Shown piece after piece: positions 7,107 through 12,678 of a stretch of 12,678 nt of DNA. Source of the DNA: CAYVWB01 sp964455395. GTDB taxonomy: Bacteria > Desulfobacterota > Desulfovibrionia > Desulfovibrionales > Desulfovibrionaceae. The stretch's first letter is position 1. Every line of letters starts with the position of its first letter. Location of the stretch: positions 1 to 12,678 of the forward strand of contig CAYVWB010000098.1 of NCBI GenBank assembly GCA_964455395.1. The letters run 5' to 3'. The notes under the pieces are model-generated. The model did no database searches and was not told where the DNA came from. It saw only the letters and a list, made by a program, of their open reading frames with translations. Position numbers and translations under genes: made by a program.

Positions 7107-7766
7107 ATGCAATACCCCAAACGGCAGTTCCTCATCGACGACCTCTCCATGGACGAGTCCTGGCGACTCTTCAAGATCATGGCGGAGATCGTGGACGGCT
7201 TCGACACGCTCAACGAGCACCCCCTCGGCGTCTCCATATTCGGCTCCGCGCGGCTCCACGAAGGCGACGCCCTCTACGATGAAACAGTGCTCATGAGTCG
7301 GATGCTTGCGGAAGCCGGCTACACCGTCATCACCGGGGGCGGCCCCGGCGTCATGGAAGCCGGCAACAAAGGCGCAGCCGAAGGCGGCGGGGCCTCCGTG
7401 GGCCTCAACATCCAGCTCCCCATGGAACAAGCGCCCAATCCTTTCCAGAACGTGCGCTGCGACTTCAACTACTTTTTCGTGCGCAAACTCATGTTCGTCA
7501 AGTACGCCATGGCGTATGTCGTCATGCCCGGGGGGCTCGGCACGTTGGATGAACTCTTCGAAGCCTCCGTGCTCATCCAGACCAAACGCATCAAGCCTTT
7601 CCCCATCGTCCTCTACAAGAGCGATTACTGGGAAGGTCTGCTCCAGTGGTTGCACTCCCGCATGGTGGACGACGGCTACATCACCGCCGACGAGCTGGAC
7701 ATGTACAAGATGTGCGATTCACCGGAAGAAGTGGTCCGCTTCATCAAACGCCATGTCATCGCATGA
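7107..7766 (+). CDS. LOG-family protein (TIGR00730-type nucleotide-binding Rossmann fold)
   Basis: The 219-residue product begins at the ATG at 7107-7109, with AAGGA about eight bases upstream (7095-7099); an upstream in-frame ATG at 7017 lacks such a site. Signature motifs are SIFGSAR (43-49), GGGPGVMEAGNKGA (77-90) and PGGLGTLDELFE (141-152), with the VRKLMF segment (125-130) near the active site. The family includes cytokinin-activating phosphoribohydrolases (LOG) and bacterial nucleotide 5'-monophosphate nucleosidases (PpnN-like); from sequence alone the substrate, AMP-type or other, cannot be settled. It is transcribed alone, divergent from the metallohydrolase, and its stop lies only 19 nt from the lipA stop on the opposite strand, with no visible terminator between them. 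Confidence 0.92.
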   Translation: MQYPKRQFLIDDLSMDESWRLFKIMAEIVDGFDTLNEHPLGVSIFGSARLHEGDALYDETVLMSRMLAEAGYTVITGGGPGVMEAGNKGAAEGGGASVGLNIQLPMEQAPNPFQNVRCDFNYFFVRKLMFVKYAMAYVVMPGGLGTLDELFEASVLIQTKRIKPFPIVLYKSDYWEGLLQWLHSRMVDDGYITADELDMYKMCDSPEEVVRFIKRHVIA

Positions 7767-7785
7767 CGGTTGAACAACAGCGCGA

Positions 7786-8655
7786 CTACAGCGCCTGTGC
7801 GTGGTAACTGCTGCGTACGCGGGGCCCGCAGAACATGTGCCGCACGCCATGGTGGGTCCCGCATGCTTCGTATTCCGTGAAGTGCGACGGAGGCACGTAA
7901 CGCGCCGGCTCCGGATGACGCCGCGAAGGCGGCAGGTACTGCCCCACGGTGACCATCCGGGCGCCCGCCTCGGCCAGATCGCGGATCACCGCGTGGACTT
8001 CGCCGTCCGTCTCACCCAGCCCCACCATGAGACCGCTCTTGGCGGCGCACCCGGCGGCCGCGGCGCGGCGCAGCAGCTCCAGGGAGCGCGCGTAGTCCGC
8101 TTCCGGCCGGATGGACGCATACAACCGCGGGACGGTCTCCATATTATGGTTGAGGACGTCAGGGCCGGCGGCCAGCACCGTCTCCAAAGCCGCGACGTCG
8201 CCCTGGAAGTCCGGGATGAGCACCTCCACGGTGACGTCCTCGGCCGCCTTCACCGCTCGGATGACAGCTGCGAAGTGCGCTGCGCCGCCGTCGGGAAGGT
8301 CGTCGCGGGTGACGCTGGTGACGACCACATGCCGCAGCCCCATGGCGAGAGCGGCTTCGGCCACGCGGCGGGGTTCGTCCGGGTCCGGCGGGCGGACCGC
8401 GCCGGCCTCGATGTTGCAAAAGACGCAATGGCGCGTGCAGACATCCCCAAGGATGAGGAACGTAGCGGTTTTTTTATCAAAACATTCAAAAATATTGGGG
8501 CATTTCGCGGACTGACAGACCGTGTGCAGCCCACGGGACTGCACCAGCCCGGCCGTCTGGGCGAATGTCTTGCCCTGGGGCAACTTCACCCGCAACCACG
8601 GCGGCAGCCGTTTACGCGCTGCGCCACTGGGCGCGGAAGGCTTCTGCAAGGACAT
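7786..8655 (-). CDS. lipA: Lipoyl synthase
   Basis: LipA is a radical SAM enzyme that inserts two sulfurs into octanoyl groups bound to lipoyl domains (of 2-oxoacid dehydrogenases or GcvH). The 289-residue product has the auxiliary cluster motif CQSAKCPNIFEC (Cys47, 52, 58), the radical SAM motif CTRHCVFC (Cys73, 77, 80), VTSVTRDDLPDGG (112-124) and the C-terminal RSSY (281-284), whose Ser is the unusual auxiliary cluster ligand in the family. The start at 8653-8655 is supported by a perfect ribosome site; the longer frame beginning MPRRRRW lies in lipB sequence. It overlaps lipB by 44 nt and is the last gene of its run. Codons 51-63 are conspicuously AT-rich compared with the rest of the gene. 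Confidence 0.97.
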   Translation of the reverse strand: MSLQKPSAPSGAARKRLPPWLRVKLPQGKTFAQTAGLVQSRGLHTVCQSAKCPNIFECFDKKTATFLILGDVCTRHCVFCNIEAGAVRPPDPDEPRRVAEAALAMGLRHVVVTSVTRDDLPDGGAAHFAAVIRAVKAAEDVTVEVLIPDFQGDVAALETVLAAGPDVLNHNMETVPRLYASIRPEADYARSLELLRRAAAAGCAAKSGLMVGLGETDGEVHAVIRDLAEAGARMVTVGQYLPPSRRHPEPARYVPPSHFTEYEACGTHHGVRHMFCGPRVRSSYHAQAL

Positions 8656-9271
8656 GGGCGACCTCCTCCATGACCAGCGGCGGCGCCGAGGCATCCACGC
8701 GACGCCGCGCCCGGTCCAGTGAATCGGCCCGCGCGCCGGGCGCGCCGCATGGCGTCACCCAGGCGAAGGGGCCCAGATCTTCGGAAATGTTGAGACTCAT
8801 GCCGTGGTGAGTGATCCATTGCCTGACAGCCAACCCGATGGAAGCGAGCTTGCCGTGCGCCGTCCAGACTCCGGGGAGCCCCTCCCGACGCGCAGCCGAC
8901 ACAGCGTATCGCCCGCAGACAGCGAGGGCCGACTCTTCCAGCGCATGCACCAACGCGCGCACGCCGCCGGGTCGTTTCGCAAGCCGCACCACGCAATACA
9001 TCACGAGCTGTCCCGGGTAGTGACAGGTGACGTCGCCGCCGCGGTTCGTCCGGAGGATCTCCACACCGTGCGCTTCCAGCATCGCCACGGCGCCGGGCGC
9101 GGCCAAGCCCTGCGTGCGGCCGCTACGCCCCACGGTGACCACGGGGTCGTGCTCCAGCAGGAAGACACGCTCGGGCGCAGCAGGGTCCGCCTGGAGCGCA
9201 ACCACCGCCGCCTCCTGCATGGCGAGGCCTTCCGCGAACGGCATGCGGCCGCGCCATTCGAACTGGAGCAT
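8612..9271 (-). CDS. lipB: Lipoyl(octanoyl) transferase
   Basis: LipB moves octanoate from octanoyl-ACP to lipoyl domains, making the substrate of LipA. With the ATG at 9269-9271 the product is 219 residues. Conserved segments are the RGGDVTCHYPGQLV block (about 77-90), GKLASIGLAVRQWITHHG (140-157, catalytic Lys141), LNISEDLGPF and WVTPCG with the acyl-thioester Cys175. A GTG three bases upstream is also in frame, but GGGGGAG sits at a better distance from the ATG, and that ATG shares one base with the stop of the upstream gene (TGATG), a classic re-initiation junction. The 3' end overlaps lipA by 44 nt, so both enzymes of the endogenous lipoate pathway are coupled. A residue change in HxPGQ (Tyr for Gly) seems tolerated. 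Confidence 0.96.
   Translation of the reverse strand: MLQFEWRGRMPFAEGLAMQEAAVVALQADPAAPERVFLLEHDPVVTVGRSGRTQGLAAPGAVAMLEAHGVEILRTNRGGDVTCHYPGQLVMYCVVRLAKRPGGVRALVHALEESALAVCGRYAVSAARREGLPGVWTAHGKLASIGLAVRQWITHHGMSLNISEDLGPFAWVTPCGAPGARADSLDRARRRVDASAPPLVMEEVAHVLAEAFRAQWRSA
8662..8669 (-). promoter_or_regulatory. Strong ribosome binding site of lipA inside lipB
   Basis: The minus strand reads GGAGGAGG six bases before the lipA ATG at 8655. It lies inside the last codons of lipB and fixes the lipA start despite the 44-nt overlap. Confidence 0.85.
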
Positions 9272-11073
9272 CACCGGCTCCCCCCGCGTTTCCGCTTCGA
9301 GGAACCACGTGGCTCACGGGGCTCACGGGGCTCGCGGGGGCCACGGGATTCACGGGACGGCTCGCTGTCATCAGGCGTGGCGACGGCCCCACGGCCTTGT
9401 GACCTCCCGCCTCCCTGCGATCGCTTGCCGCTCCGATTTTCGCTGCGTCCGCCAGGCTGGTCTTCCGAACGCCGCTCGTCACGCCCCTTGCCGCCGGTGG
9501 CGCGCTTGCCGGACCTGGCGACGGAAGGCCGCGCCCTGCTCCGCCTGTCGTGGTTGGCAGGGTTGTCGTGGTTGGCAGGGTTGTCGTGGTTGTCAGGGTT
9601 GTCAGGGCGGTCAGGACGAGTTCTCGAACCACGCTGGACCGACTCTTCCGTGTGCTCCCTGTTATCGTGACGATCCGGACGATCGAAACGATCGGGCTGA
9701 CCGAGGCGAGAGCGCACCGCTGCGTCTTCATGCGCCGCGGCCGTGTCGGATGCCCACGCCTCCCCCGAAAACGCCGCGCCAGCGGACGACTGCTCGTCCT
9801 CCAGCGGCAACACCACCGCGCCGGATTTGGGATCGCGTTCCGGCAGGTCGAGGCGGTTCCCCGACTGCACGGGCGCAGGCGCCTCCACCAGCGCTCCCTG
9901 TGGCGTGTTTGCAAGACGCGCCGGCGCCCCCACAAGCAACCCCAGCCCTTCCGGCGCACAGACGTAGCGTCCCGCCATGCCGGACGTCCCCAGGCGCATG
10001 GGACCGGAGAGCACCCGCGCCGGCCTGTCCACCCTGCCCGACTCGGGCACGGAAGCCGATGACGATTCCACAACGCGTTGCATGAGGACGAAACTCAACG
10101 CGACCTCTTCCTTGGGCAGCCCCGCTTCGGCGGAGAGTGTGCGCAGCCACGCCGGCGCATCCTCGGCCGGCGCCTTGAAGTGGCACCACCCCTGGCCACG
10201 GCCGCGCGCTTCCAGCACGGCGCACGGCGTGTGCAGGTCCGGCGAGGGGCACGGCGCAAGCGGCGCGAACCCCACGGCTCGACCGGCTTCCCGCGCGTGG
10301 GCGGTCAGCATCCCCCCGAGCCGCACCCCCGGCTCCACAAAACACGCCGCCCCCCCACGGCGCACCCGCTGCAACAGCGGCTCCACCTGCCGCGCCGTGG
10401 TCTCGCCCAGCGTCTCCTCACGGGACGCAGGCAGTTCATTGAGCAGATTGGCGGCCAGCAGCAGATCCAGTCCCGAGGGCAACTCCTTCAGACCGCCAGG
10501 GACCGGCTTGTTCACCAGCCGCACAGGCCACGTCGCACGGCCGCCGGCCAGCCCGTCCAGCAAGGCGCGGCCCAGCGTCATGGCCTTGCCGGCGAGGTCC
10601 ATGGCGAAGACGCGGATGGGCGTTTCCCGCAGTTCCGGCAGCGCGAGCCAGAGGGCCTGCGTCATGGTGAGCGGTCCCGCGCCCACGTCCGCAAGCTGGA
10701 TCACCGGGGGCGCAGGGACAACGCCGGTCTTTTCTGACGACGCACCTTCATGTTGCGCCTCCGATTCCCGGGTCAGGACCGTGAGCAGGGCTTCCCGCAT
10801 GCCGGTGAACAGCCGCGTCTGTCGGTAGAGATTCCACGGGAGATAATAGTGGAGATAGGCGCCGAGCAGCGCCGGCTCCCGGAGGTAGTCGGGTGGACGA
10901 TCGCTGCGTTCGCTGGTGAGCGCCCGCGAAAGCCTTCCGATGGCTTTGGGCAACGCCTGCCGGTGAGCGCGTTTCAGGGGGAAGACTTCCCGCAGCAGCG
11001 CGGGGTAAGTCTCCAACAGGCGGGCGGCCTCTGCGGGCAGCGGCGGCAGAAGGACGGATGCGGGCGTGGTCAT
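9271..11073 (-). CDS. Rsm22-like SAM-dependent methyltransferase with long repeat-rich basic tail
   Basis: The first 400 or so residues resemble the Rsm22/METTL17 family, small-subunit ribosome assembly factors of mitochondria and bacteria. LADVGAGPLTM (127-137) is the AdoMet-binding loop, ANLLNELP (208-215) lies in a later strand, and Cys275, Cys284 and Cys297 (PCP, PCA, WCHF) plus Cys372 (YVCAPEG) match the four Cys that bind a 4Fe-4S cluster in METTL17. Residues 410-600 form a low-complexity, Arg/Lys/Asp/Asn/Pro-rich tail, partly built from three 9-bp repeat islands, that ends in a basic run (SSKRKRGGSR); it is probably disordered and could bind RNA (inference). The start is at 11071-11073 with GGAGA seven bases upstream. 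The first 40 codons are duplicated to the right. Its stop overlaps the lipB start. Whether it methylates anything is uncertain. Confidence 0.85.
   Translation of the reverse strand: MTTPASVLLPPLPAEAARLLETYPALLREVFPLKRAHRQALPKAIGRLSRALTSERSDRPPDYLREPALLGAYLHYYLPWNLYRQTRLFTGMREALLTVLTRESEAQHEGASSEKTGVVPAPPVIQLADVGAGPLTMTQALWLALPELRETPIRVFAMDLAGKAMTLGRALLDGLAGGRATWPVRLVNKPVPGGLKELPSGLDLLLAANLLNELPASREETLGETTARQVEPLLQRVRRGGAACFVEPGVRLGGMLTAHAREAGRAVGFAPLAPCPSPDLHTPCAVLEARGRGQGWCHFKAPAEDAPAWLRTLSAEAGLPKEEVALSFVLMQRVVESSSASVPESGRVDRPARVLSGPMRLGTSGMAGRYVCAPEGLGLLVGAPARLANTPQGALVEAPAPVQSGNRLDLPERDPKSGAVVLPLEDEQSSAGAAFSGEAWASDTAAAHEDAAVRSRLGQPDRFDRPDRHDNREHTEESVQRGSRTRPDRPDNPDNHDNPANHDNPANHDRRSRARPSVARSGKRATGGKGRDERRSEDQPGGRSENRSGKRSQGGGRSQGRGAVATPDDSEPSRESRGPREPREPREPRGSSKRKRGGSR
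9312..9356. repeat. 9-bp tandem repeat at the 3' end of the Rsm22-like gene
   Basis: Five units: GCTCACGGG twice, GCTCGCGGG, GGCCACGGG and ATTCACGGG; a degenerate unit may precede at 9303-9311. Five G-runs of three to five bases with loops of four to six fit a canonical G-quadruplex pattern on the + (template) strand. The protein reads repeated Arg-Glu-Pro (about residues 573-588). Confidence 0.9.
9547..9618. repeat. 9/18-bp tandem repeat in the Rsm22-like gene tail
   Basis: Eight 9-base units lie head to tail. The first four alternate GTCGTGGTT with GGCAGGGTT, an 18-bp higher-order unit repeated exactly twice. The rest are GTCGTGGTT, GTCAGGGTT, GTCAGGGCG and GTCAGGACG. The frame is kept and the protein gains Asp-Asn-Pro / Ala-Asn-His triplets (residues 486-509). 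Most G-runs here are GG or GGG, so any quadruplex would be weaker than in the neighbouring island. Confidence 0.92.
9661..9705. repeat. Degenerate 9-bp tandem repeat in the Rsm22-like gene tail
   Basis: About five drifting 9-base units with a common ACGATC core: GTTATCGTG, ACGATCCGG, ACGATCGAA, ACGATCGGG and CTGACCGAG. They encode Asp-Arg-Phe / Asp-Arg-Pro-type triplets (residues 457-471). This island has the 9-bp period but not the regular G-runs of the others. Confidence 0.7.
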
Positions 11074-11114
11074 GAATCATTCTCCAAAGCGCATGGCCCC
11101 TGCGAAAGCGGCGC
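10953..11114. repeat. 162-bp direct repeat, copy 1 (true Rsm22 start)
   Basis: Aligned to 11184-11345 at a constant offset of 231 bases, 160 of 162 positions match by eye. The differences are T/C at 11006/11237 (Tyr23 versus Cys in the encoded protein) and T/G at 11101/11332. On the minus strand this copy holds the last codons shared with the ASKHA gene, its TGA, TTC, and the ATG and first 40 codons of the Rsm22-like gene. Confidence 0.95.
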
Positions 11115-11304
11115 ACGCGCTCCCTTTCGATATCACGGTGGACTCTCTCCGGGACCGACACACTCGTGACCGGGGCGGCGTCGACGCCTGCCGGTGAGCG
11201 CGTTTCAGGGGGAAGACTTCCCGCAGCAGCGCGGGGCAAGTCTCCAACAGGCGGGCGGCCTCTGCGGGCAGCGGCGGCAGAAGGACGGATGCGGGCGTGG
11301 TCAT
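11077..11304 (-). pseudogene. Chimeric 75-codon ORF: Rsm22 N-terminus fused to ASKHA C-terminus
   Basis: The ORF starts at the ATG at 11302-11304 as a near-copy of Rsm22 residues 1-40 (Tyr23 replaced by Cys). It continues through about 25 codons of spacer DNA that match neither neighbour, and ends FAGAMRFGE exactly like the ASKHA protein. Its start lies three bases after the ASKHA stop, and the real Rsm22 ATG lies three bases after its own stop. It therefore copies the coupling junction on both sides, because the duplicated unit is 231 bases, a multiple of three. It lacks the methyltransferase domain and is best read as a partial gene duplicate. It may be translated as a leader-like peptide, but no independent function is visible. 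Confidence 0.6.
11115..11183. other. 69-bp spacer between the direct repeats
   Basis: This stretch separates the two 162-bp copies and matches neither the DNA left of copy 1 nor right of copy 2 by eye, so the structure is not a simple perfect tandem duplication. I recognise no motif in it. It is open in the frame of the chimeric ORF. Confidence 0.6.
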
Positions 11305-11345
11305 GAATCATTCTCCAAAGCGCATGGCCCCGGCGAAAGCGGCGC
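11184..11345. repeat. 162-bp direct repeat, copy 2 (true ASKHA 3' end)
   Basis: This is the partner of 10953-11114. On the minus strand it contains the genuine last codons and TGA (11308-11310) of the ASKHA gene, followed by a truncated duplicate of the first 40 codons of the Rsm22-like gene. Homology stops sharply at 11184 and 11345. Confidence 0.95.
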
Positions 11346-12678
11346 TGAAATCGGCACGGGCGGTGAGGTCCACGAGAGTCGCGCGACGCAACAGTCGCGT
11401 CGCGGCCTCGCGTTGGTCGGAATTCTCGCACAGAAAGGCTGCGCCCTCCAGCGCCATGTCCCCGACGGGCCGCAACGTCTCACCAAGACTTGCGGGGGCG
11501 AACCCCAACGCGACGAGGGTCGCAGGGGGAATGTGTTCGCCCAGGGCTCCGGCGATATACAGCGCCGCCGTCCCGCCGGCCTGCACGCCGGCCGCTGTGA
11601 GCAACGCATCCACTGCAAGACGGAAAGCCGCGCGCACCTTGAGCATTTCCTCCACGTCGCGGGGGTGGAGCGCCATGGCCGCGCCGTGTTCGTCCTGCAC
11701 GGGCAATCGCAGCCGCATGGCGCCGGACGCCGTCATCTCCAGTCCGGCAAGCAGCCGTCGCGCCATGGGCGCCGCGGCTTCGACCTTGACGAAGCCGCCA
11801 TCCGCCCGCATGGCCCCGGCGGCGCGCAGAGCGTGGACCAGAGTAAGGTACGCCGTACCCGTGAGACCGGTTGCGCGCGTCACACGGCGGCCGTGCGCGT
11901 CGCAGGCGACGAGCCCACTGTTGGGACCCCCGCCGCGGGAGCCCAGTGTGGCAGGGTCGAGCTCGAAGCGCGTCACGGGCCCGAGTTCTGCGCGGCTGTC
12001 GCCCTCCGGACGAGCCACCACGCCATGCGTCAGCCCCACGCCTTCCAACGCCGGCCCCAGCGCCACGCTGGTCGCGAAGAGCGCGTCATCCTCCCGCAAC
12101 AGCAACAACTCGCCATTGGTGCCCATGTCCGCAAGGAGGAAAGGTCGGGCCGCCTTCCGACCCAGCGCCAACGCCGCCAAGCCGGCCACGGCGTCCCCCC
12201 CGATGAACGGCGCCAGTTGCGGCGCAATCCATACGCTGCGGCCGGAGCTCAACCGCCGCGTGACGCCTCCGGCGAAGTCGAGGCGGTAGGGCGCGTGCGC
12301 CAGACCTTCCACGTCGTCGCCCAAGACGATGGCCGTCATGGCGGCGTTGGCCGCCAGGCAGATTCCCTCCAGCCGATACGCTTCTTCCACCGCTGCGGCG
12401 AGGGCCTCCAGGCGCGCCTGGGTCAGAGCCATGAGCGTCGCCAGGCCTTCGGGTCTGCGGGCGAACTGGATGCGGGAGACCACATCCGCGCCGGCGCCGA
12501 GCTGGGGGTTCAACTCGCGCCCCGTAGCGAGCCGCACCCCCCCGCGCACCACAGCCCAGTGCAGGCTGGTGGTGCCCAGGTCCAAAGCCAGACGCACGGG
12601 ACCGCCGTCTCCCTGGAGGCGCGGCGCACGGGACCCGGACGCCCCCCCCGCTTCATGGACATGGATGACGATTTCAGC
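11308..12678 (-). CDS. ASKHA-domain (DUF4445/RACo-like) protein, 5' end outside window
   Basis: The frame is open to the right edge (456 codons in the window). A GTG at 12597 could start a 429-residue protein, but 27 more in-frame codons precede it without an ATG, so the start is probably beyond the edge. Related proteins carry an N-terminal 2Fe-2S ferredoxin domain there. Counting from that GTG, family landmarks are LALDLGTT (3-10), NPQLGAGADVVSRI (30-43), LLADMGTNGELLLL (154-167), ALGPALEGVGLTHG (179-192), the HPRDVEEMLKVRAAFRLAVD segment (311-330), LYIAGALGEHI (346-356) and VGDMALEGAAFL (378-389). RACo proteins use ATP to drive reduction of corrinoid cofactors in methyltransferase systems. 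No methyltransferase or corrinoid protein is in the window, so the partner is unknown. It leads into the chimeric ORF and the Rsm22-like gene. Confidence 0.85.
   Translation of the reverse strand, partial: AEIVIHVHEAGGASGSRAPRLQGDGGPVRLALDLGTTSLHWAVVRGGVRLATGRELNPQLGAGADVVSRIQFARRPEGLATLMALTQARLEALAAAVEEAYRLEGICLAANAAMTAIVLGDDVEGLAHAPYRLDFAGGVTRRLSSGRSVWIAPQLAPFIGGDAVAGLAALALGRKAARPFLLADMGTNGELLLLREDDALFATSVALGPALEGVGLTHGVVARPEGDSRAELGPVTRFELDPATLGSRGGGPNSGLVACDAHGRRVTRATGLTGTAYLTLVHALRAAGAMRADGGFVKVEAAAPMARRLLAGLEMTASGAMRLRLPVQDEHGAAMALHPRDVEEMLKVRAAFRLAVDALLTAAGVQAGGTAALYIAGALGEHIPPATLVALGFAPASLGETLRPVGDMALEGAAFLCENSDQREAATRLLRRATLVDLTARADFSAAFAGAMRFGE

Noticed and set aside
8288..8330. Possible further 9-bp G-rich repeat in lipA
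   Set aside because: The GTCG/GTGACG pattern does not keep a 9-bp register and simply encodes the conserved VTSVTRDDLPDGG segment of LipA.
8467..8477. Programmed frameshift at the A7 run in lipA
   Set aside because: The in-frame codons are GAT AAA AAA ACC, which does not fit the X XXY YYZ slippery pattern, and no alternative downstream product of interest is visible.
9272..9274. GTG at 9274 as the lipB start
   Set aside because: The adjacent ATG at 9271 is better spaced from GGGGGAG and forms the TGATG overlap with the upstream stop.
8804..10085. Long rightward ORFs opposite lipB and the Rsm22-like gene (to 9670 and to 10085)
   Set aside because: Shadows of GC-rich coding on the other strand. 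Their repetitive segments are the reverse reading of the 9-bp islands.
10953..11345. Insertion sequence or attachment site as the source of the 162-bp repeats
   Set aside because: There is no transposase, no terminal inverted repeats and no integrase. The repeats consist of the neighbouring genes' own sequence.

Overview
The window is a high-G+C stretch of bacterial chromosome. It looks like a deltaproteobacterial sulfate-reducer type (Desulfovibrionales-like). That placement is an inference from gene content and order, such as the MBL/beta-CASP–rsmD–coaD–miaA run and the corrinoid-activator-like ASKHA protein beside an Rsm22-type methyltransferase and lipB–lipA. It was not tested by any search. 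Most of the DNA is ordinary housekeeping genes packed into two leftward operons. I see no tRNA, rRNA, CRISPR array, insertion sequence or phage gene.

Layout from left to right: (1) the 3' part of a rightward, alanine- and arginine-rich helical protein of unknown function, open to the left edge; (2) a 168-bp convergent gap holding a 9-bp-period tandem repeat; (3) a leftward gene run, read right to left, of an MBL-fold/beta-CASP RNA metallohydrolase, rsmD (16S rRNA m2G966 methyltransferase), coaD (phosphopantetheine adenylyltransferase), miaA (tRNA dimethylallyltransferase) and an exported TPR–SpoIID protein. rsmD and coaD overlap by ATGA; (4) a 206-bp divergent intergenic region with two overlapping palindromes; (5) a rightward LOG-family gene; (6) a second leftward run, read right to left, of an ASKHA/DUF4445 RACo-like protein (open to the right edge), a chimeric 75-codon ORF, an Rsm22-like methyltransferase, lipB and lipA. 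These are linked by short gaps and overlaps, so they are probably co-transcribed and translationally coupled. Several products carry or probably carry iron-sulfur clusters.

Two structures are not explained by the genes. First, at least six islands of 9-bp-period tandem repeats occur: in the convergent gap, inside rsmD, inside the 3' end of coaD, and three times in the Rsm22 tail. The core differs between islands. Five of the six carry G-runs at 9-bp spacing, always on the + strand, and three fit a canonical G-quadruplex pattern. In coding DNA they keep frame and add loops or tails to otherwise conserved enzymes. Second, a 162-bp segment spanning the ASKHA stop / Rsm22 start junction is directly repeated at a 231-bp offset with two mismatches. 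This creates an in-frame 75-codon ORF that begins as the Rsm22 N-terminus and ends as the ASKHA C-terminus, and it preserves the TGA–TTC–ATG coupling at both junctions.

The remaining unknowns are the left-edge protein and the 69-bp spacer between the direct repeats. Long antisense ORFs across most of the window are shadows caused by high GC at third codon positions.
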